Below, in pieces: positions 52,414 to 62,007 of a stretch of 64,000 nt of DNA. The notes beneath the pieces were generated by a model. It did no database searches, was not told the DNA's origin, and was given only the letters and a program-made list of their open reading frames with translations. Positions within the stretch are counted from its first letter, which is position 1, and the number at the start of each line of letters is the position of its first letter. Made by a program: the position numbers and the translations under genes. Source of the stretch: Closterium sp. NIES-65 (lineage: Eukaryota > Streptophyta > Zygnematophyceae > Desmidiales > Closteriaceae); assembly GCA_948144175.1 (NCBI GenBank), contig CANXME010002675.1:1922001-1986000 (forward strand), in the 5' to 3' direction.

Positions 52414-55270
52414 TTGGAGGTCTCCTCTGGCCTGACTAAGGGAGGTGACCCTGCTGCTGACGACAGTGTGGCCTCTTGCTGCTCCCCACGCTTGGAGAAC
52501 CCTCCTGGCTTTCCGCCTCGGCCGTCTTCGCCACCTCTACAGCCTGTCGCTGTGGACTTCGGTGCTGCTGGGGGTGGTGGCACTGGAGGTGTGGGCCCAG
52601 AGGGTGCTGGCACTAGAGGTGCTCGTTCAGGGGGTGCTGAGCCTGGGGGTATTGAGCCTGGGGGTGCTGAGCCTGGGGGTATTGAGCCTGGGGGTGCTGA
52701 GCCTGGGGGTGGTCAGCAGCTGCAGTTGCGTCCGCAGGAGACTCTCTTGCCGCAGCAGCTTTGTGAGTGGGTGGCCAGGCGCTGTGCTGAATCTGGAGGT
52801 ACTCTGGGGGAGCTAAGCATGAGGGTGCTGAGTCTGGGGGTGCTGAGCGTGAGGGCGCTGATACTAGAGGTGCTGAGCTGGGGTTGCTACCTCTGGAGCT
52901 CGTGGTCCTGGAGCTGGAGGTCCTGGAGTTGGAGGTGCTGGAGGTACTAGAGCTAGAGGTGCTAGAGGTACTGGGGCTGCTGGTGCTGGAGATACTGGAT
53001 CTGGAGGTACCGGAGCGGGTGGTGATGGGAGTTCTCGTACTGGAGGTGTTGGAGCTGGAGGTACTGGAGGTTCTAGTGCTGGCGGTGCTGCCTAGCCTGT
53101 GCAGCGGCGACCGTTTTTCTGGCCATAGGTGTACTCGTCGCTGCCACCACCTGGCTTGGCGCTTCGCCAGGTTCTCAGTCTTCCGTCTTCCATTGGCCTT
53201 GTTCCTCCCCTACTGTGTCGACCGCCTGACCCGTCTCACACACTGTTACAGTTTGACTCCCCACTACCTGCTCCGTCTGGTCCCGCCTCACCTGTTCACA
53301 TTGTTTGAAGTGCTCATCGTATTCGTCCTCCACCTGTCCCCGGCACTCACACTATGGCACTTCGTCCCTCCTATGTGCCACAACGTGTTGTGCTACTGTC
53401 TCCTCCAGGGTCCTCTTGACGTTCCTGACACTGAGTCTGGCCTTGCTCATGCTGCTAGTCCTACTATCACTCGCTCTCTAGCCACACTTGTTAGTGACCC
53501 TACCTTTGAGTCTGCTGCTGCGTCTACCTTAGTCGCTGAGCTTGTAGAATTTGCTGTTGCCTATCGCTCTGACTACTTCGCGAATCTTGTTTCTGAGTCT
53601 GACTGTCCTCCGTCGGTCGCGGGTGAGCTTGTCCTTGGCAGTGACGTCCTTGAGGACAGACAGTTTGACCTCGAAGGCCTTGCGGCTACTGTACCTCATC
53701 TTGCTGCCATGCTGCTTTGCCCTGAGGGAGACCCAGATGCACTGGACATCCCGATCCCGCACTCTTACGCTAAGGCGATCACGGGTCCTTACTCCTCTCA
53801 GTGCCGGACAGCCATGGACGTAGAGATGGCATAAGTCCTCATGCACCTTGGTCGACACAGTTCCCCCTCAGGGTGAAGCGGCCGCCGGGTTCTTCGCCTG
53901 TCTTCAAGGCGCATTACGTTGCACGAGGCTTCAGTCAGCGGCAAGGAGTCCACTTCTTCCAAACCTTCTCCCCACTCTGAAGATGACAACTTTTCGGGTG
54001 TTAATGCACGTTGCAGCACAGCATGAATATGAGTTGCACTCGCTCGACTTCGCCACAGCTTTCTTGCAGGGCAGCCTACACGAGGAAATCTGGCTGCGCC
54101 GCCCATCTAGCTTCACTGGGTCATTTCCTTAGGGTACCCAGTGTAGCCTCCAGCGGCCAATCAACGGTCTCCGCCAGGCGCCCCGCGAGTGGCACAACAC
54201 ACTGAGGACGACGCTTTTGGCTCTTGGCTTTGTTCCTTTGACTGCTGACCCGTCGCTCTTTCTGCGCACCGACCCTTCTCTCTCGCCATTCTACTTCTTC
54301 GTGTGCGTCGACGACTTGGTCATTGCTACTGCTCACACTGATGCATTGGCCCTTGTGAAGGCGAAGCTGCAGAAGCGACACACCTGCGCTGACCTAGGCG
54401 AACTGCGGATTTATCTTGGCCTGCAGATCACCCGGGACAGAGCAGCACGCACCATCACTCTGACTCAGTCACATATGGTGCAGCAGGTCCTTCAACACTT
54501 TGGCTTATGGTTCTCTTCGTCAGAGCCCACTCCTCTGGCTACGAGCCACTCGCTCTCAGCTCCACCTTCGGACGAGTCCGTAGAGCTGAGTGGTCCGTAT
54601 CCAGAGCTTGTTGGTTGCCTCATGTACATGATGGCTTGCACTCAACCTGACCTCGTTTACCCTCTTAGCATCCTGGTGCACTTTGTTGCGCCCGGGAAGC
54701 ACTGCCCTGAGTACTACCGCGCTGCACAAAGAGTACTGCGTTACTGGTGGAGTATATCAGAGGTGTGCTTGGAGGACGGGTTCCAGTTGTGCTCAATGTA
54801 CACTCAGACACTTCTTGGGTTGATGACCAGGAGACTCAGCGGTCGTCACAGGGTTACACTTTCAGTCTCGGCGCTCGTTCTATCTCCTGAAGGTCCACCC
54901 GCTCGTCTTCTGTGCTTAGTTCTAGCTGTGAAGCCGAGATCTACGATGTGACTATGGCTGCACAGCGCCGGCTGACCTACTTGCTAACTGACTTGGGTGA
55001 GCAGCCTCGTTCTCCTCCGAACCGTACATCGACAACAAGGCTATGATTCCCTTGTGTCGGGAGCAGATACTGGAGCACAGAACGAAGCACATTGCTCTTC
55101 GTTACTTCCTTGCATGAGATTTATGGCAGCGTGTTCAGCTTCGCCTTGCTTACGTGGCCTCCCAGACCAACACTCCTGATATCTTTACCAAGGCCCTGGG
55201 GTGTGGTGATTATCAGTGTTTCTGCACTTGTCTTGAGCTTGTGCCTACTATACCTCACTTGTCTTGTAAT
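52414..55270 (+). pseudogene. copia E3 linker-RT-RNase H remnant
   Basis: Starts in the Pro/Gly linker (PPGFPPRPSSPPLQPVAVDFG, GGAEPGGIEPGG), then a degenerate Gly/Leu-shadow repeat region to about 53100. RT follows from about 53430 (ITRSLATLVSDPTFES), with an active-site region FVCVDDLVIAT at about 54298-54330 (YVDD changed to CVDD). RNase H fragments reach about 55270. Multiple stops and frameshifts. Gag, protease and integrase are absent. Confidence 0.88.
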
Positions 55271-55449
55271 TTGATATATATATATATAACTACATGCTTA
55301 CGATTGCTATGATGTGATAAATGTATTGCTTTTGCTATTATAACACTGCGTGTGAACTGCCTTGTGGCCACCTTCTTGTGCTCGGACTGTGTGGTGATGT
55401 TGAGATCCACCCTGGGTTTTGCGTTGTTGCTTCTCTTGACTGGTCTCAT

Positions 55450-55520
55450 CCATTTAGGGTTCACTACTTGTGTCTCATGGCTGCTAGTCATTCTCATTCC
55501 GCTGTTCACACTTCTTTACA
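55450..55520 (+). repeat. truncated 3' LTR of E3 (71 bp)
   Basis: Only the right half of the LTR is present, from CCATTTAGGGTTCAC to CTTCTTTACA. The purine tract and LTR left half are deleted. GTTGC follows. Confidence 0.75.
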
Positions 55521-56214
55521 GTTGCAAAGCGACCGTGATAGGGCGTGAACCTACGGTCCCCTATGAGGCCCTCCTCATGTCAGAAGCAATAGTATCGAGT
55601 TTTTTTGTTACAAATAGCTCGTCATACTTGAAAAATGTTTCTTCCGCGATGTAATTTGTGCAATTTACAGCTCATTTTATCGGGTTCGAGCGACACTTTT
55701 TTTTTTCAGCGCGCAAAATCACCAGCGATTTGTTTATGACAGATGGTAGACTTAGTTGAATAGTATCGCTTATACGTTTCATTCCAAACGACGTTTTGTG
55801 AAACAATTTCGGAGCATCACAAAACAATCTGTATTGTAGCCACATGCCAAATCATCCATGCATTTTTTTCTTGCCCTCTACTAGCCACAAATTTGTGAAA
55901 CAAAAAGCCAGGTGTCTACGAATTTTGTGTGTTTCATGCGAGTCTGACAAGAGGCTGGCCAGATAGGGGGCTGTAGAAACACGCCCTTATTGAACAATTT
56001 TATTGTGTGAAAGTGTTACACTAAGGCTGTACTGTATTGTAAGAGGAGGATGGACATGGCCAACATAGTGAAAGTAGTGTAGCACCAACGCGGTTCTCCC
56101 TCCGATATCGGCCTTCTGCCAGATTCCAACAAGTTTTCAGGGTGTTTTTGTGTATGAAACATGTTTTATTCTCTCTCTTTTCTTGCAGTACTATGTTTTT
56201 CATGTGTTTCCTCT
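55521..56214. other. AT-rich intergenic DNA between E3 and E6
   Basis: Presumably original host sequence that once adjoined 35722. It has T runs (55590, 55700) but no gene or repeat that I can support. Confidence 0.5.
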
Positions 56215-56344
56215 TGAGAAAAGAGAACGAGGATGATTGGACTATGAAAGAGTTGGGTACAAGTACTAACCCTAATTGGGTTGTACCCCTTATGGGCTAC
56301 CCCACTACAGCCTACACTAATGTATAAGCTATAATGTTCTGACA
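56215..56344 (-). repeat. 3' LTR of E6 (130 bp)
   Basis: On the minus strand TGTCAGAACATTATAG to TCTTTTCTCA, with the shared core and AACCCTAATTGGG telo-box-like block. CACCCCCATAGG beside it is the complement of the purine tract. Confidence 0.9.
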
Positions 56345-56545
56345 CACCCCCATAGGCAAAGTGGGGGAGAACAAGGGGTCACAAGACCAGTCAAGCAAAG
56401 TAAAGCAAAGCAAGCTCAGGGTGGATCACAAAGTCACCACACATTCCGAGCACAAGTTCACATGCAGGATTACATATATATATAAGGCTAGACAAGCAAG
56501 AGCAGGTGTATATATATATGCAACAGTACAAATAAGGTCAAGGAG

Positions 56546-59500
56546 TGAGCAAGTGAGGCAAAGTAGGCACAAGACCCAGCTGAGAACAGAAGCGCTGATG
56601 ATCACAAGGCGCAAGTGCCTTGGTGAAGATATCAGCAGTGTTGGCCTCAGCTGACCACGCTGCTGTAGCTCACGAGCAAGGAAGTAGCGGAGAGCAATGT
56701 GCTTCGTTCTGTGCTCCAGTCTCTGCTCTCGACACAAGGCCAGCATGGCCTTGTTGTCTACGTACAGCACTGAAGGAGAACGAGGCGGCTCTCCAAGGTC
56801 AGTCAGCAGGTAGGTCAGCCAGCGAAGCTCCTGTGCAGCCATGGCCCCAGCGTAGATCTCAGCCTCACAACTGGAGCCGAGAACAGAAGACGAGCGGGTA
56901 GCCCGCCACGAAACAGAGCCGGAACCAAGGCTGAAGGTTCAACGCTGTGACGACCGCTGCGTAGCCTGGTCGTCAGCCCAAGAAGCGTCTGCGTGCCCAG
57001 TGAGGACCACTGGACTCTGCCCTCCAAGCACAAGCCCCATGCCCGACGTACTGCACAAGTAGCGCAACACCCTCTTCGCTGCAGCCATGTGCTCCGGTCT
57101 GTGTCTCCCAGGAGCAACATAGCGTGCCAAGAATGCTAAGAGGGTATGCAAGGTCAGGTCGTGTGCAGGTCATCAGGTACATGAGGCAGCCAACAAGCTC
57201 TGGGTACGGGCCACTCGACTCTACGGACTCATCCGAAGGCAGAGCTGAGAGCGAGTGGCAAGTAGGCATAGGAGTGGCCTGAGGCGAAGAGTACGTGAAG
57301 CCGAAGCGCTGAAGGACCTGCTGCACCATGTGTGACTGAGTCAGGGTAATGGTGCGGCGTGCTCTGTCCCGGGTGATCTGCAAGCCAAGGTAGCTGCGCA
57401 GTTCACCCAGGTCTGTGCACGTGTGTCTCTTCTGCAGCTCGGACTTCACGTGGGCGAGTCCAGCAGTGTCAGCTGTGGCAAAGACCAAGTCGTCAACGTA
57501 CACGAGGATGTAGAACGGCGGCAAAGAGGTGTCGGTGCACAGAAACAGCGACGGGTTGGCAGTAGAAGGAGCAAACCCAAGAGCCGCAAGTGTAGTCCTC
57601 AGTATGTCGTGTCACTGACGGGGCGCCTGGAGGAGACCGTAGACTGGCCGCCGGAGGCTCCACTGGGTGCCAGGGGGAAAAGACCCAGTGAAGCCAAGTC
57701 GGCGACGCAGCTAGATCTCCTCGTGCAGGCTGCTCTGCAAGAAAGCAGTGCTGAAGTCAAGAGAGTGCAGCTTGTAGTCGCGGTGAGCAGCTATGTGCAG
57801 CAGTACCCGAAGAGTGGTCATCTTTGGGGTGGGAGAGAAGGTCTGAAAGTAGTCAACTCCCTGCCGCTGTCTGAAGCCACGAGCCACGTAACGCGCCTTG
57901 AAGACAGGCGGAGAACCCGGCGGCCGCTTCACCCTGAAAATCCACATGCCACTGACGATGTTCGCCCCAGGCGGGGGAACCTTGTCAACGTAAGTGCCTG
58001 TGGACTTCCAGGAAGCCATCTCTGCGTCCATAGCTGCCTGCCACTGAGAGGAGTAGGGACCCTCTATCGCCTCCGCGTAAGAGCGCGGAGTCGGGATGTC
58101 AAGTGCATCCGGGTCTCCCTCAGGGGTAAGCAATACGGACACGAGATGAGGTGTAGCAGCAGCCAGACACTGGAACTCCTCCTGCCTGTCCTCAAGGACG
58201 TCCGTGCCAAGGACACACTCACCCCCGACGGACGAAGGACAGACAGACTCAGCAACAAGACTAGCAGCGTAGTCTAGACGACAGCAAGCAGCAAAGTCGA
58301 CGAGCTCAGCAACTAGGGCAGACGCAGCTGTGGACTCAAAGGAAGGGTCAGTGACGACAGTAGCAAGGAGACGCGTGACCGTAGGACTGGTAGCACGAAG
58401 AGAGTCCGACTCCGGGTCGGCAAGAGCAGGAAGAGAGGACTCGGGAGGAGAAGGCAAAGGGGCACGCAGAGGAGCAGTGGACGGACGCAGAGACATTCAG
58501 TGCGTGCCAGGGACAGGAGGAGGACGCTGACGCGAACCACGACCACTAGTGCGAGAAGCACGGACAGGCGAGGCAGGGCGAGACGCAGGCTCACGACGCT
58601 CAGCAAGACCTCCAGTAGGACCAGTGAAGGGAGAAGGAGCAGGCAGTGGGGAGGACGGCTGTAACTGTAACTGTGACGGGACAGGCTGTGGACACTCTAA
58701 GGGAGGAGGAGGACTAGTAGAAGGCGGGAGACCAAGAATCTACTAAAGGAGCGGAACGAAGTATGGCCGAGGCCGCGCGGCGACTCCAGACACAGCAGGG
58801 ATAGCACCAGCACCCCCAGCGGCAGCACCAGCGCCAGGAGCACCTGCAGCTCCAGTACCTCCAGCAGCACCAGTAGTACCCCTAGTAGGACCGCCTCCAG
58901 GACCGACAGCAGTAGCCTCAGCGCCAACACCCTCAGCAGCTCCAGCTCCAGTCGTACCCGCAGGCCTAGAAGCTCCAGTACTCCCAGTACGAGCACCTCC
59001 GGGACCCGCGGCACCAGCACCCTCAGCAGCCGAAGTACCTCCAGCTCCAATAGCACGCCTCCAGCGCCGGGCAAACCACTCACGCAGCTCCTCTCAAGAG
59101 ATGGCCTCCCGTCGAGACGAAGCACCCGGAGAACCGCCAGGCCCAGCACCGCAAGATGCCACACGAGTAGGCCCAACTCCCTCAGGCTCCGCACCCCGAG
59201 GCTTAGCACCTCCAGGCGTAGCACCCCCAGGCTCAGAATCCCCAGGCGTAGCACCCCCAGGCTCAGCACCCCCAGGCTCAGCACCCCCAGTCGTAGCACC
59301 CCCAGGCTCACCACCCCTAGGCTCAGCACCCCCAGTCGCAGCACCCCTAGGCTCAGCACCCCCAGGCTCAGCACCCCCAGTTGCAGCACCCCCAGGCTCA
59401 GCACCCCCAGTAGTAGCACCTGCACCTGAGGGAGCAGACGCACGAGCACCTAGAGAAGCAGCCTCGCTAGCACCTAGAGCAGCAGCCTCACCAGTACCTA

Positions 59501-59600
59501 GAGCAGCAGTCTCAATGCCCGGGTCGGGCGGAAAACACCGGTAACAGTCACCCTCATCACTAATAGTCACAGCATACATGGCAGCAAGAATAGCATCAAA
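56546..59600 (-). pseudogene. copia E6 linker-RT-RNase H, frameshifted
   Basis: On the minus strand, the end of Gag (CYRCFPPDPG, about 59540) runs through SGAGATTGGAEPGG at about 59420 straight into the linker repeat. Protease, GAG-pre-integrase and integrase are missing. The RT part starts MSLRPSTAPLRAPLP (58496) and carries YVDDLVFA (about 57500). A TAG replaces an RT codon near 57711, and stops or frameshifts near 57620, 56970 and 56650 break the rest. Confidence 0.9.
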
Positions 59601-59699
59601 GTCAAGGTCAAAGACAGCTACTCCCGCCCTAGAAAGCTCGCCCCAGCGGGGGATCTCAGTGGCCTCCGGGAACTGGTGACGCCAAGCGTCCGTCAGGCG

Positions 59700-60917
59700 G
59701 CCAAAGCAGCGCTGAGTGGAGTGCGCACCCCCGCACTGCTCACCTGCGCGGTCGGCGGTGCGTAGGACGTAGGTGCACTGACCAGTACCCCCACCCCGCT
59801 GGCGTGCAGCGTACCACTCACGGAGCTGCTGAGGGGGGGGGATGTGACGAGTGCGCTGCTGCTACTGCTGCTGCTGCTGGCGCTGACCACCACCGGAGCC
59901 GACCCTCTGCGCAGCGCCACCCCGACCTGCTCCACCTCCACCGCCACCGCCTCCTCCACCGCCGCCACCTCCGCCACCTCCGCTCCCACCGCCACCGCCG
60001 CCGCCGCCTCCGCCTCCACTGCCGCCACCGACACCTCCACCCCTGCCACCACCCCCACCGCCGCCCCTACCCCCTCCACCGCCTCCACCGCCTCCTCCAC
60101 CGCCCTCGCTAGCTCCTCCAGCGCCCCGGCCCCCCTTGCCCTTGCCAGGGCGGCGTCTCCCGCTAGGGATAGACGCCGCACCGACCAACTCAAGACCAAC
60201 GAGGTCGACCGCAGCAGCAGAGGCAACAGAGGGCAAAAGGGGGGAGGGGGAACACCCCTCAAAGATGGGGGTGCGAGGGTCACCACGAGAGGCTCCTACA
60301 GCTACTATGCTCTTCTCTGCTGCTAGAAGGGCCTTCTCGAGGAGGTCAACTGTGAGAGTGGTGGGGCAAACTGAGAGGAAGTGGTCCCTGACTACGCGAA
60401 GGGAGTCAGGGAGCCGGGTGACTATGTAGTAGAGGGTGATGTACATGGGGGGGGGGTTCTTGGCGCAGAACTCAGCAGGAAGCGCAGCGCGGTAGCGAGT
60501 GTCACTAGTGCGGAGGTGCGTAATGAGGTCAGCGACTGTGGGAAAGGCAACAAGGTCAGGGAAGAGGTACGGTAGCATGAGGCGGCTCAGTGCAGCAGTG
60601 GCAGGGGAGGAGTAGGGTGCAACTACAGCGTCGTACAAGGTCTGAGCACTCTTGTACTGACTAAAGTGCGCACGCTCAGAGGTAGGCAGGTGGCGACGCA
60701 CAGCAAGACGTGCAGCAGCATCGCGTGTGGCCCACTGTGAGCGAACAGTGGCGTCGGCATCAGCAGCAGGGGCAGGAGAGGCACCAGTGGTGAGGTCAAA
60801 GAGGTAGAGACCGTCTGCCCTATCGCACTGTAGGAAAAGTTGCAGGTCATCTACCCAGACGTCAAAGTCAATGGCCCGACCCTCAGCGTCAAAAGCGAGG
60901 ACACTAGGGGTAGCCAT
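59700..60917 (-). pseudogene. copia E6 gag
   Basis: On the minus strand ATG at 60917 starts MATPSVLAFDAEGRAIDFDVW. The frame runs through the Gly-rich segment into polyQ, where a CAG has become TAG (stop at 59862). The zinc knuckle CTYVLRTADRAGEQC...HSTQRC lies beyond, near 59700-59780. The N-terminal 350 residues are intact and could be translated. Confidence 0.88.
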
Positions 60918-61660
60918 GAAAGCAGTAGACTAGCAGCGCGAACAGTAGGGTAAGGGCAGTGTAGTGACAGAGGCGCTGCTCTTACCGGACAGGGCGGCTC
61001 GGGCGGCTCGGCGGCTTGGCAGCTGGACGGCTCGGCGGCTCGGCTGCTGGGCGGCTCGGCGGCTCGGCGGCTCGGCTGCTGGGCGGCTTGGCGGCTCGGC
61101 TGCTGGGCGGCTCAGTTGCTCGGCGGCTCGGCTGCTGGGTGGCTGTGCCGCTAAGGAAGGCGGGCCCGCGAAGGGCGGCGGGGCCGCTGAAGTGAGCGGC
61201 TACAGGGCCGCAGAGGAGGCGGCGGGAGGGCCGCTTAAGGGGCGGCGTCGAGGCCGCTGCAGGGGTGGCGACGCGGCCGCTGAAGAAGGTGGCGGGGCCG
61301 CTGAAAGGGCTGCGACGGGCCGTAAGGGGAGGGCGGCGATTGGGCCGCTGTAAGGGCGGCGCTGGGGCCGCTGTAAGGGCGGCGACGGGCCGTAAGGGGA
61401 GGACGGCGACGAGCCGTAAGGGGAGGGCGGCGACGGGGCCGCTGCAAGGGCAGCAATGGGGCCGCTGTAAGGGCGGCGACGGGGCCGTAGGTGAAAGGGC
61501 GGCGACGGGCCACAGGGGGAGGGCGGCGACGGGCCGCTGAGGGCGGTATGACGGGGCCGCAAAAGGGGCGGCGCGACGAGGCCACGAAGGGGCGGCGTGA
61601 CGCGGCCGCAAAGGGCGGCGCGACGGAACCACTAAGGGCGGCGCAACGGGCCGCTAAGGG
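60918..61660 (-). repeat. GC-rich repetitive leader of E6
   Basis: On the minus strand, repeats of GCCGCCGAGC type and CGGCCCCGTCGCCGCCC-type units like those in the E2 leader. The first bases (CCCTTAGCGGCCCG) correspond to a point about 100 bp into the E2 leader, so the primer site is not here. Confidence 0.7.
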
Positions 61661-61795
61661 TGTGAGAATGAGAACGAGAGAATGAATCAACTATGAAATG
61701 AGTGAGTACAAGTACTAACCCTAATTGGGTTGTACCCCCTATGGGATACCCCACTATAGCCTACACAAATGTATAAGCTATATAGCATTCTGACA
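61661..61795 (-). repeat. LTR between E6 and E7 (135 bp), 3' LTR of E7
   Basis: On the minus strand TGTCAGAATGCTATATAG to CATTCTCACA (TG...CA), preceded by the E7 purine tract and followed by E6 leader. It contains AACCCTAATTGGG and the shared LTR core. Confidence 0.9.
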
Positions 61796-62007
61796 CACCC
61801 CCATAGGCAAAGTGGGGGAGAACAAGGGGTCACAAGACCAGTCAAGTAAAGCAAAGCAAAGCAAGCTCATGGTGGATCACAAAGTCACCACACAGTCCGA
61901 GCACAGGGTCAAGGCCACACGGCCAGTTCACATGCAAGAGTACACACATATATATAAAGCTAGACAAGCAAGAGCAGGTATATATATATGTGAGAGTACA
62001 AGCAAGG

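Larger units (their letters stand above)
35723..55520 (+). mobile_element. old Ty1/copia element E3, host of the nested cluster
   Basis: The 5' LTR begins TGTCGAAC at 35723. It is split by E5 after 35830 and finishes at 51935-51955 (CTCTGTTCACACTTCTTTTCA region), followed by a diverged primer site TGGTACCTGTCGCTGG at 51956. The internal part 51956-55449 lacks gag, protease and integrase. A truncated 3' LTR ends ...CTTCTTTACA at 55520. Flanks are GTTAC (35718-35722) and GTTGC (55521-55525), a five-base duplication with one mismatch, as expected for an old insertion. Confidence 0.85.
56215..61660 (-). mobile_element. minus-strand Ty1/copia element E6, internally deleted
   Basis: 3' LTR 56215-56344, purine tract and 3' untranslated segment, RT-RNase H, linker, gag and a truncated leader. 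Its left flank is CCTCT. The leader stops about 100 bp short of a primer site at 61660, where the E7 LTR begins. The 5' LTR is therefore either outside the window or replaced by the LTR at 61661-61795. Confidence 0.85.
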
